A stretch of DNA of 9,255 nucleotides from an uncultured bacterium. Lineage in GTDB: Bacteria > Bacteroidota > Bacteroidia > Chitinophagales > CAIOSU01. This document shows, one piece after another, positions 1-7,700 of this stretch. A model generated the notes under the pieces. That model saw only the letters and a list, made by a program, of their open reading frames with translations. It searched no databases and was not told where the DNA came from. The number at the start of each line of letters is the position of its first letter. Within the stretch, counting starts at the first letter, position 1. Location of the stretch: assembly GCA_903861055.1 (NCBI GenBank), contig CAIOSU010000119.1, positions 1 through 9,255 of the forward strand. Direction: 5' to 3'. Both the position numbers and the translations under genes were made by a program.

Positions 1-2
1 AT

Positions 3-290
3 GGCGAAATGTATATGTACCCGCAGTTTAAACAAGCTATGACAGCGTATTGTGGCGGGTATGGCGTTGCCGATATTGCCAATTATCTGGTAGCCCATAA
101 GGAGCAAGTAGTATTTGTATCGGACAGCGCGCGGATGGATTTGATGGAGCGCTATATAGAAACCGTTTATGCTATTCCTTTCAAAACCAAACCAACCTAT
201 CTCGAATCAATCTTACATCATCCAGCAGGTGGTGTTATGTTGCCAGAGTATGCGGATCATTTGGCCTTCTCCTTCTACGTCTTTCAGTAG
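3..290 (+). CDS. C-terminal fragment of an unidentified protein (5' end outside window)
   Basis: The frame is open from the window edge to a TAG at 288-290, giving 95 or more residues. Codons before the ATG at position 9 are also open, so neither that ATG nor the one at 15 is a convincing start, and the gene very probably begins upstream of the window. The visible part is an ordinary mixed alpha/beta globular tail with no transmembrane segment. It contains the stretch VVFVSDSARMDLMERYIETV, a run of prolines and aromatics, and ends in FSFYVFQ. A soluble C-terminal domain of a large membrane glycosyltransferase (GT39/GT83 type) would fit this pattern and the neighbouring GT2 gene, but I cannot show that, so no function is assigned. 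It converges on the next gene with only 11 bp between the stop codons. That it is real coding sequence is fairly sure; its identity is not. Confidence 0.6.
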   Translation, partial: GEMYMYPQFKQAMTAYCGGYGVADIANYLVAHKEQVVFVSDSARMDLMERYIETVYAIPFKTKPTYLESILHHPAGGVMLPEYADHLAFSFYVFQ

Positions 291-301
291 GTAAAGTATA
301 T

Positions 302-2542
302 TTAATGGTGGTGATGATGTTCCTGGTTGTTGGGTTGAGAATTTGACAGTGGAATTTTTGGAGCGCTGCGCTCCGATGGCTCAGTATTGCTTTCCTTCCA
401 GACATAGTATTTGTTTAGCACTACTTTACTACTTTCAGTGTGCTTACCTGATGGCCAAGTTATATTCACGCTTATTATTTTTTCGGCTTTCCCCAAACCA
501 ATGTGCTGCTCAAAAGGCGATGCGCCATAGCTTCCGCCCGAGCTCACGGTTCGGGTTATGGTTTTCGCCATGCCTTGCTCGGTATAGGTAATGTTTATGG
601 TGGCACCTATTGCTGGGCGGTTGCTTAGCTCTCCCGTTAGTTTAAAGCTTATCCAACTGGCTTTGTCGGCTAAGTTGTTCTCAAACAGCGCGTTCCAAAA
701 GAAGTCACCTAAAAAAAGGCCGCCTAGCTCAACATACATATCTAAGTCGCCATCTCTATCTACATCGGCCATTGCAATGCCGTGGCACTTTTGCAAATGA
801 CCTGTGCGCGAAGTAGTGGTTACATCGGCCCATCGCTTACCTTCTATGTTTTTGAGCATAATATTTGGAAACAACGAGGTAAGCATACCGGCACCAGTAC
901 CAAGATATACATCAACAAATCCATCGTTGTCTAAGTCTCCTGCATTCAAACTCATAGCCATTATACTTTGGGGCAGCATAAAGCTCGGCTCAGCTTTAAA
1001 GGTGCCGTCTTTTTGGTTGATGTAAGTATATGATGGATAAATAGGGTCTATTTCGTTAAAATACTCTTTCGGTATTTCAGTTTGATTTAAGTGATATCCT
1101 GCAACAAAAATATCTGGCCATCCATCGTTATTAAAATCAGCCGAAACCGTTGGGAAGCTGAATTTAGGCTCTTGAATACCTGCAGTGGCCGATACATCTT
1201 TGAAAAGAATTTTGCCTGCGGTGCTGGTATTTAAAAATAAGCGATTGTTACCATTGAATATTGAGAGGAAAATATCTTGCTTGCCATCTTTATCAGAATC
1301 TAAGGCAATTACTCCTTTTACCCATTCCACGACATCAAGGCCCGAACTTTTTGTTACATCAGTAAAGGTTTCGTTGCCATTATTTCGGTACACTTTTGTT
1401 GGATGCTTGGGTATTTTGCCATCCCAGTTGGGTAAATCAAATTGGTCTAACGAACCGGTTTCGTGCCCAACTATCAAATCTAGCCAGCCATCATTATCTA
1501 AATCGGACCATACTGCCGAGTGGCTTGGGCTAAAACTTAATAGTCCGGCTTTAATGGTAATATCGGTAAACGTACCATCGCCATTGTTGCGCAACAGCGA
1601 TGTTGGTTGGTTCCCGCCAGTGGTTAGCCAGCCGCCGCGCACTATAAAAACATCGGCCCAACCATCATTATTAAAATCGGTTTGTATGGCATTTGCTCCG
1701 CCTGTTATTCCCTTCAAGCCTGCCGTTTCTGTGGTATTTTTAAAGGTTCCGTTCCGTTGCCTAATGTACAGTCTTACGTCTTCGTTCAAGGGACTATCGG
1801 TATCAAACAAATCAAGAAGCCCATCGTTATTGAAGTCCTCAATTATGGCACCTCCATAATGACTGGGCTTATCAATGCCTAAACCTTGGGCAACATCTTT
1901 AAAAATAGGGAATGTGGCAACCGTATCCCTGAATTTTTCGAAATCAATCAACCATGCTGCTGGTACATCATTTGGGTAGCGCCCAAGGGTCATCGCCGCC
2001 AAGTTTACCATCCATCGCGCTACTGGGTCGTTTGGGTTGTTTTTTAATATTTTGGCGTATAACATTATGGCCACGGTGGAGCCATCAGTGTTTAGATGCT
2101 GTGCATCATTGTTTAAGGGCAAGATACAAGAGCTGGCATTATGGTGCTCTCTGCAATTGTTTACTTCGCCGAGCCTAAAGTGCGCAAGGGCTATCCAGTT
2201 GAGCATATTACGGGCATCAGGGTTTGTTGGGTCGGCCCCGGTGTTAATGTTTTCTTTTGCAAACTTGTAAAATTTAAAAACTGCATCCTGCTCCCTTCCA
2301 GCAGACATTAGCTGTATGGCCAGCTCTAGTTTTAGCTGGCTGTTTCCTGCTGTTATCTCTTTTTCTAGTTGTGCAACATAAAGGTCGTTTCGGGTATAGT
2401 TAAAATCTGGATCCTCCCTGTCGTATTGGTTTTTAAGATAGGTTTTCATGTCGAACGATGCAGCGGGGTTTTGTTGTGGGGCATGGCCGCAAGAAACGAA
2501 AACTAAAATGGCAGACAGAAACAAAAAGTAATTGACCAACAT
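302..2542 (-). CDS. CRTAC1-type lipoprotein: TPR-like front, one seven-loop FG-GAP/VCBS propeller, ASPIC/UnbV domain, His5 tail
   Basis: This is a predicted envelope lipoprotein of 746 residues. The N-terminus is a hydrophobic signal peptide ending in a lipobox (FVSC, lipidated Cys18). Residues about 50-200 are helical and TPR-like and contain a Cys/His block (C130, H133, H134, C139) followed by a WMVNLAAMTLGRYP stretch that I recall as common in this protein type. Seven calcium-binding DxDxDGxxD-type loops follow, starting at residues 236, 289, 347, 415, 469, 536 and 593, which is what one seven-bladed FG-GAP/VCBS beta-propeller needs. An ASPIC/UnbV domain lies at about 643-712 (AIGATINI, then WPSGK). 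The tail is polar and ends in five histidines. Family members are extracytoplasmic and probably bind ligands or partners; no enzymatic activity is established, so the function is unknown. No acidic cluster follows Cys18, so the usual Bacteroidota surface-export signal is not evident. The ATG at 2542 fits the signal peptide exactly. The gene is transcribed away from the GT2 gene and stands alone. Confidence 0.9.
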   Translation of the reverse strand: MLVNYFLFLSAILVFVSCGHAPQQNPAASFDMKTYLKNQYDREDPDFNYTRNDLYVAQLEKEITAGNSQLKLELAIQLMSAGREQDAVFKFYKFAKENINTGADPTNPDARNMLNWIALAHFRLGEVNNCREHHNASSCILPLNNDAQHLNTDGSTVAIMLYAKILKNNPNDPVARWMVNLAAMTLGRYPNDVPAAWLIDFEKFRDTVATFPIFKDVAQGLGIDKPSHYGGAIIEDFNNDGLLDLFDTDSPLNEDVRLYIRQRNGTFKNTTETAGLKGITGGANAIQTDFNNDGWADVFIVRGGWLTTGGNQPTSLLRNNGDGTFTDITIKAGLLSFSPSHSAVWSDLDNDGWLDLIVGHETGSLDQFDLPNWDGKIPKHPTKVYRNNGNETFTDVTKSSGLDVVEWVKGVIALDSDKDGKQDIFLSIFNGNNRLFLNTSTAGKILFKDVSATAGIQEPKFSFPTVSADFNNDGWPDIFVAGYHLNQTEIPKEYFNEIDPIYPSYTYINQKDGTFKAEPSFMLPQSIMAMSLNAGDLDNDGFVDVYLGTGAGMLTSLFPNIMLKNIEGKRWADVTTTSRTGHLQKCHGIAMADVDRDGDLDMYVELGGLFLGDFFWNALFENNLADKASWISFKLTGELSNRPAIGATINITYTEQGMAKTITRTVSSGGSYGASPFEQHIGLGKAEKIISVNITWPSGKHTESSKVVLNKYYVWKESNTEPSERSAPKIPLSNSQPNNQEHHHHH
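1658..1680 (-). repeat. Calcium-loop coding repeat, copy A (inverted partner at 5659-5681)
   Basis: On the minus strand these 23 bases encode part of the DFNNDGW loop of the 746-residue lipoprotein. They match 5659-5681 on the plus strand at 22 of 23 positions, so the two form an imperfect inverted pair about 4 kb apart. Similar, more diverged copies occur at about 1122-1141, 1489-1507 and 1821-1838, all coding for the same loop motif. The repeat is explained by coding for the FG-GAP motif rather than by a mobile or regulatory element. Confidence 0.6.
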
Positions 2543-2569
2543 ATGCTAAAACAAGATTTGCTATTTGCT

Positions 2570-2577
2570 TAAAAGTA
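2570..2577 (-). promoter_or_regulatory. Candidate -7 element for the 746-residue lipoprotein gene
   Basis: Read on the minus strand this is TACTTTTA, one base away from the Bacteroidota -7 consensus TAnnTTTG. It lies 27 bp before the ATG at 2542, leaving a short leader of roughly 20 nt. I see no well-spaced -33 TTTG or TTG partner about 19-21 bp upstream, so this is a weak, single-element prediction. It sits in the 156-bp divergent region between the lipoprotein and GT2 genes, the only place where their promoters can be. Confidence 0.35.
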
Positions 2578-2629
2578 ATACATTTCACAAACAAGACCAT
2601 TGGCTAATGCCGCTACATTAAAATTGGCT

Positions 2630-2637
2630 TACTTTTG
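2630..2637 (+). promoter_or_regulatory. Candidate -7 element for the GT2-GNAT unit
   Basis: TACTTTTG is an exact match to the Bacteroidota -7 consensus TAnnTTTG, and the context TTACTTTTGC is typical of such promoters. Transcription would begin near 2642-2645 and give a leader of about 55 nt to the ATG at 2699. The -33 element is unclear: a TTG at 2600-2602 is about 27 bp away, which is too far. The position argues that the in-frame TTG at 2600 is not the start codon of the GT2 gene, because the promoter would then lie inside the coding region. Confidence 0.5.
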
Positions 2638-2698
2638 CTATGTGTTTTACGGTGCTGCAACTTTGGTGGCACAGTTCTGCTCTGCAACGGTTATCTGG

Positions 2699-3580
2699 AT
2701 GGAAGACGCTATTAAATATTCGGTGGTAATACCAGTATTCCGAGCAAAGGATTACATACAGGCTTCCGTATTGCGGGTGATGCGCACCATGGATGCTATT
2801 GGCCTTCCTTACGAAATTATACTTGCCGATGACCATAGCACTGACGGTACTTGGGAGGTGCTGAAAAGTATTAAGGCCCAATATCCGCAAGTGTGTATTG
2901 CCCAACTGAGTGCCAATATCGGGCAAACCCCTGCTACTTTTTTGGGGGCAACACTGGCTAAAGGGGCTTTAATAATAACACTCGACGACGATTTGCAACA
3001 TCCACCTGAGGAAATACCTAAACTGATTGCGGCAATTGAGGCCAACAACATAGATATTGTTTTTGGCGACCCAGAGCAGCGACACCACCCCAACAAGCAA
3101 CATCCTTGGTTGGTAGTAGTGGGTAAGTTTATGTTCCATAGGGTGTTTTTAAGGCAGTATCGAAAATTGAATTTTTTTACCACTTTTCGTTTATTCAAAA
3201 GGGATTTGTTAAGCGCTAACGGTGGCCAATGGAGCCATTTGTTCTTTATTTGGCAATTAAACCCCGGTAGGGCCATTCATACCCCAACCAAGCACGAGCC
3301 TCGCAAACAAGGCACATCAAACCATACATTGTTGCGTTTGATTAGGCACTTTTCGCCATTTCTGTGGTACTTTGCGTTGCGCACGACAGTGGTGTTGCAA
3401 GTATTGTTGTTAATGGGTGCATTGGCTTATTACGGCTACCAATTTCAAGGTGAGAACTTTAACCTGAGCAATGGAAATTGGATACTGGCACTTGCCGTTT
3501 TAGTATTTTTAGCTAAGCAAGCTGTATTTGCCAAGTTGAGAAAGCTTGAAAACTTAAAAAGCACCATAACCGAAGGATAA
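2699..3580 (+). CDS. GT2 glycosyltransferase, polyprenyl-phosphate type (GtrB/ArnC/DPM1-like), with C-terminal membrane anchor
   Basis: This 293-residue family 2 glycosyltransferase probably moves a sugar from a nucleotide donor to a polyprenyl phosphate on the cytoplasmic face of the inner membrane. From the ATG at 2699, the GT-A fold opens with YSVVIPVFR (residues 7-15) and ADDHSTDGT (43-51). The metal and nucleotide motif follows as LDDDLQHPPEEIP (95-107), which is the hallmark of the DPM1/GtrB/ArnC branch. Next come FFTTFRLFKRDLL (159-171) and a basic KQGTSNHTLLRLIRH segment (203-217). Two hydrophobic segments, about 221-247 and 260-275, form the membrane anchor. The length is slightly below that of typical 310-330 residue relatives. 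The frame stays open upstream to a TTG at 2600, but that extension overlaps a promoter-like element, and the GT-A fold normally begins a few residues before VVIPVFR, so ATG 2699 is preferred. The gene for a WecD-like acyltransferase follows after 10 bp, suggesting an amino-sugar substrate; the actual sugar cannot be read from the sequence. Confidence 0.88.
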   Translation: MEDAIKYSVVIPVFRAKDYIQASVLRVMRTMDAIGLPYEIILADDHSTDGTWEVLKSIKAQYPQVCIAQLSANIGQTPATFLGATLAKGALIITLDDDLQHPPEEIPKLIAAIEANNIDIVFGDPEQRHHPNKQHPWLVVVGKFMFHRVFLRQYRKLNFFTTFRLFKRDLLSANGGQWSHLFFIWQLNPGRAIHTPTKHEPRKQGTSNHTLLRLIRHFSPFLWYFALRTTVVLQVLLLMGALAYYGYQFQGENFNLSNGNWILALAVLVFLAKQAVFAKLRKLENLKSTITEG

Positions 3581-3587
3581 AGGAAAG
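3581..3587 (+). promoter_or_regulatory. Ribosome binding site of the GNAT gene
   Basis: AGGAAAG begins directly after the GT2 stop codon and ends 3 nt before the ATG at 3591. It is a recognisable purine-rich Shine-Dalgarno-like stretch, although spaced tightly, in a genome where most starts in this window have none. It supports the chosen start and translation from a shared GT2-GNAT message. Confidence 0.45.
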
Positions 3588-3590
3588 CAG

Positions 3591-4601
3591 ATGATAACTT
3601 TTTCGGCAAAAGAGAGTGGAGTATTGGGTGTGCGCATTGCACGTGGGGTATTGAACCAAAGTTGGCAGCCTAGCCAGTTGCAGCAAGCTGCTTTGGCAGG
3701 GGAGTATGATTTTTTGCGATTGAAGTTGCCCTCAAACGATGAGCAGGTGTTTGTAAAGCTCGATGCACTGGGTATGCACTATTGTATACACAGCATATTG
3801 GTGCGGAACAGTGTGGCTATAAGCGAAGCACATAGTAAATTGCTTAGGGATTTGAGGATAAACTTTGAGCTATTTGATGGTAGCCAAGAATTAGCCATGA
3901 AACAGCTGGTAAAAGATTCGTGGGGGGCACGTACTGCTATAAACTACTACAACCCAAACTTTAGGCATTGGGTAAGCTATGAGCAAGAAATGGAAGGCTC
4001 GGCGGCTTATGCCTGCGAGTTTAATTATAGCTTAGACCCTACTATGCCTAATTGGATAGTGAAGTTGGATGGTAAACCTATCGGGTTTGTGCTAGGTAAG
4101 GTAAGCGACGAAGGTTTTGAAGGCATTATGTACAGTATTTTACCTGAGTATAGAGGGCATAATTATGCCGAAGACATCATGATGTTCTTGAAAAAATGGT
4201 GCTTTGAGCAGGGCATAGCAACGTTTTACAACGATGTGGTTTTTCAAAACATGCCTAGCCTAAAAAGTATTGTTACCGAATCGATAGTTCCGATTGAGAC
4301 TTATTTAAATGTTACCATCAGCAGCCTGCTGGGCACTACAAAGTTGCCGGTGCTGGAGTTTGAGGTAACCGAAAAACCACAAAACTTGTTACAATGGATA
4401 GTTGCTCACGAACACCACTGGGTTGGTGCAGCATTTACCTTGAAAAGCATAAACGCAGCAATAAATAGTGAGACGCTTAATACTGCCACCAAATTGTGGG
4501 TTTCGGTACCGATAAATGATACTGACCGTAAAACGATTTTAATCAGGGCAACAAAGCAAGGTTCAAGCATTGGTGTGGTGTATTTGAATTACCTAGTGTA
4601 G
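3591..4601 (+). CDS. GNAT-family acyltransferase, WecD/RffC-like, with an unassigned C-terminal extension
   Basis: This 336-residue protein is a probable acyl-CoA-dependent N-acyltransferase acting on an amino sugar. The N-terminal part resembles WecD/RffC (dTDP-4-amino-4,6-dideoxygalactose acetyltransferase) in pattern: ESGVLGVRIARG at residues 8-19, then YDFLRLKLPSNDE (39-51) and LGMHYCIHSILVRN (60-73). The GNAT core spans about 100-246. It has a beta-strand with KLDGKPIGFVLGKV (158-171), followed by the acetyl-CoA pyrophosphate loop in motif A, LPEYRGHNYAEDIMMFLKKW (184-203), with R188-G189 and A193 at the expected places. Residues about 258-336 go beyond the usual length of the family (WecD is around 220 residues) and I cannot assign them. 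The gene starts 10 bp after the GT2 stop, so the two are almost certainly co-transcribed. I infer modification of a 4-amino sugar or similar glycan precursor; a different amine acceptor remains possible. Confidence 0.72.
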   Translation: MITFSAKESGVLGVRIARGVLNQSWQPSQLQQAALAGEYDFLRLKLPSNDEQVFVKLDALGMHYCIHSILVRNSVAISEAHSKLLRDLRINFELFDGSQELAMKQLVKDSWGARTAINYYNPNFRHWVSYEQEMEGSAAYACEFNYSLDPTMPNWIVKLDGKPIGFVLGKVSDEGFEGIMYSILPEYRGHNYAEDIMMFLKKWCFEQGIATFYNDVVFQNMPSLKSIVTESIVPIETYLNVTISSLLGTTKLPVLEFEVTEKPQNLLQWIVAHEHHWVGAAFTLKSINAAINSETLNTATKLWVSVPINDTDRKTILIRATKQGSSIGVVYLNYLV

Positions 4602-4656
4602 ATTTTGCCTTACCATCTTCCTCCTATAGTAAAGGACGATTTGATAGTTGTAATTA

Positions 4657-4664
4657 TAGGTTTG
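4657..4664 (+). promoter_or_regulatory. Candidate -7 element for the 1112-residue lipoprotein gene
   Basis: TAGGTTTG matches the Bacteroidota TAnnTTTG -7 consensus exactly. It lies in the 132-bp spacer after the GNAT gene, about 70 bp before the ATG at 4734, giving an expected leader near 60 nt. A TTTG at 4640-4643 is the nearest -33-like element, but its 13-bp spacing is shorter than usual. The spacer shows no clear terminator, so read-through from the GT2-GNAT unit could also contribute to transcription. Confidence 0.4.
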
Positions 4665-4733
4665 GGGTGTTAGGCTCGCTGTTGTATTTTTTATTTAACT
4701 TGGTTAGTATAGGGATGACCAAACCCACTTTAC

Positions 4734-7700
4734 ATGAAAAATTATATTATACTCATAGTATTGATTTGCATAAGCTTGCTTCATGCTTGCCAGCTTAAGC
4801 AAACCATCAGCACAACCGAGCCAAGTAGTTTGCCTTTGCTCGAAACCGTTGCGCCCTTGAGCTCTGGCATTACCCATCGAAACATGCTACATGAGTATGA
4901 GGGGTGGAACTATTTGGATTACACCTATTTTTATAACGGAGGTGGAGTAGCTATAGGCGATGTGAATAACGATGGGTTGCAGGATATATATCTATCTGCC
5001 AACCAAGGTCCAGGGGCACTTTATCTTAACAAAGGCAATTTTGAGTTTGAAGATATTACCCAAAAATCGGGTATTAACACTGCTGATGGATGGAAAACAG
5101 GAGTGGCATTTGCCGATTTGAACGGCGATGGTTGGCTCGACCTTTATATTTGCCGCGCCGGGTTGCCCAAGGACGGAGATTTAAGGAGGAATTTGGTGTA
5201 TATTAATAATAGGGATTTAACTTATTCTGAGCGTTCAAAAGAGCTTGGTTTGGCTGATACGCTGTCGTCTATCAGCGCTAACTTTTTCGACTATGACTTA
5301 GATGGCGACTTAGATATTTTTGTAGTAAACCATACTACAGATTTTCATCTAACTAGTGCTCTTTTTTACTCTAAAGATAGTGTTATGCCAAGGTATGGCG
5401 ATAATAACCTATATCAGCAGCAAGCTGATGGTACATTCAAAGAAGTGTCAGATGTATCGGGCATACTTACCACTCCTAGTTTTACGCTAAGCGCCACAGT
5501 GTTGGACTACAACAAAGATGGCTGGCCAGATTTGTTTGTTTGCAACGACTTTTGGGGATCAGAAAGGCTATACGTAAACAACCAAGATGGTACGTTTACC
5601 AATTTGAACAATCAATTGCTTGCCCATAACAGCCTGTTTTCAATGGGCTCAGATGCAGCCGATTTCAATAATGATGGTTGGCCTGATTTAGTTTCAGTAG
5701 ATATGATGCCCAATGACAACCGTAGGCAAAAAAGTACCTACAACCAGTTTACTATGGAAACTTTTAGGATGCTTAGTAGTGTGGGCAGGCATCCTCAATT
5801 TAGTCGGAATATGTTGTTTTACAACGATGGGGGTAAACGTTTTGCAGAAGCGGCTATGCTTAGTGGCATTGAAGCCACTGATTGGAGCTGGGCGGTTATT
5901 GGTGCCGATATAGACAATGATGGCTGGAAAGATTTGCTGGTAACCAATGGCATAAGAAGGGAGGTGCACGACTTAGACTATACCCAGAAGAAATTTGGAG
6001 AATTTGATATGGCCGGTATATCGCCTTATATGACCCATAAGCTAGGGGTTGTAGAAGGAATGCCAATTGAGTGGATGCCAAATTTCGCTTTTAGGAACAA
6101 TCAAGACTTAACATTCGAGAATGTATCGGGCAAATGGGGATTTACACAACCTTTGTGCAGCCAAGGTATGGCCATGGGAGATTTGGATAACGATGGAGAT
6201 TTGGATGTAGTTATTAGCAATACCGATACCATTGCAAGTGTATATCGTAACCGCAGCAATGAGGATAGTAAAAATAATTTTGTACGGTTAAAATTGGAGG
6301 GTGAGGGCAAAAACGCATTTGCCATAGGCGCAAGTGCCACTTTGTATGCTGGTGGCAAAACCCAGTATCTCGAATTGCAATCAACGCGCGGCTACCAATC
6401 ATCTTCGGAGTCTGTTTTGCATTTCGGGCTGAGCGCCATTGCAGCAGTTGACAGTATTGTAGTGCTTTGGCCGGGTCACAAGAGCTATTCTGCAGTTAAA
6501 TCAGTGAAAATAAATAGTACTATAACGGTTAGCCAAGAAAATAGCTTGCCATATACCCGTCCTGTTAAAAAGGCTGTTGATCTTCCTTTTGCCAATGTAT
6601 CTAGTACTTTTATCAATTTATCTCACAAGGAAAATAAGTTTACCGATTTTGATGTAGATAGGTTGATACCCAGAATGTATTCAGCGGAAGGTCCTGCATT
6701 GGCCGCAAGTGATATAAACAATGATGGCGATGACGACATCTTTATTTCGGGAAGCAAAGGCAACAAATCGGCTCTTTGGCTTTCTGGCCCTAATGGCTAT
6801 GTTTTGGCCAAGAGCCAGCCATGGAACAACGACCTTAGCTATGAAGTGATAAATGCCGTTTTTTTTGATGCCAATGGCGATAGCTTGTTGGACTTGTATT
6901 TAGCCTCAGGTAGTAATGAGTTTAATGCCAATGATGCTTGCCAGCAAGACAGGTTGTTTGTTAATAATGGTAATGGAGGTTTTAAATACGACCAAGACGC
7001 ATTGCCGCAAATGTATACCAGCACAAAGGCCATTGCTGCAAATGATATTGACAATGACGGCGATATGGACCTTTTTGTGGGAGGGTTAATAGTACCTCGG
7101 TCATATGGTATATCCCCTCGTAGCTATTTGTTGGTAAATGAAAAGGGCAGATTTACCGATGCCACCAAGGCCCTGGCACCCGATCTGGTAAACCCTGGTT
7201 TGATAACCTCGGCCATTTGGGCCGATATGGATGGCGATAAGGTGTTTGATTTGGTTTTGGGTGGCGAGTATATGCCGATTAGCATCTTTACCAATAAAAG
7301 GGGCAAACTATCGCCAATTAAAGTAGCCGACAATGGTTTGGAAGGTGAAAATGGATGGTGGCATAGCCTAGCTGCTCATGATTTTGATAATGATGGCGAT
7401 ATGGATTTAATAGCAGGCAACCATGGCCTTAACGTTATTTTCGATTGTAGCAAAGAGGCGCCCACTATTCTTTACGTAAACGATTTCGATAAAAATGGCT
7501 CACTCGACCCAGTGCTAACTTGCGACATTAACGGTGTGCGAGCTCCGTTTTTGAGCAGGGATATTTTTTGTGAGCAAATGCCTGAGTACAACAACAAGTT
7601 TTTAACCAATACCAAGTTTGCTAATACCCCTTTCGATAGCATGTTTAGTGCAGAGTTGCTGGCAGGTGCCCAAAAACTTGTTTTATCGCAGCTAGGAAGT

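Noticed and set aside
291..301. Bidirectional terminator between the first two convergent genes
   Set aside because: The 11-bp gap has no inverted repeat and no T-run of useful length.
305..319. His5 tail as a sign of vector or expression-construct contamination
   Set aside because: There are only five histidines, with mixed codons, reached through a native-looking linker; the stop is followed by 11 bp and then a convergent genuine-looking gene, with no tag-vector sequence.
1100..1850. Recurring short segments with regular appearance that might suggest a CRISPR array or tandem repeats
   Set aside because: The copies are imperfect, irregularly spaced, in frame and fully explained by the FG-GAP calcium-loop motif.
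1185..1859. A 224-codon open frame on the + strand inside the smaller FG-GAP lipoprotein gene
   Set aside because: It is antisense to a clear multi-domain gene. Its repeated SLSKS/SLLKS peptides are the reverse-complement reading of the repeated calcium-loop codons.
2126..2155. Cys/His block as a cytochrome c haem site
   Set aside because: The spacing is C-x2-HH-x4-C, not CxxCH, and no other haem motif is present in the protein.
2809..3276. A 155-codon minus-strand open frame over the GT2 gene
   Set aside because: It overlaps the conserved GT2 motifs on the other strand and shows no recognisable domain, signal peptide or promoter of its own.
4700..4722. Possible hairpin (TTGGT paired with ACCAA) before the large lipoprotein gene
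   Set aside because: The stem is only 5 bp with a 13-base loop and has no U-tract, so it is too weak to call a terminator or a regulatory structure.
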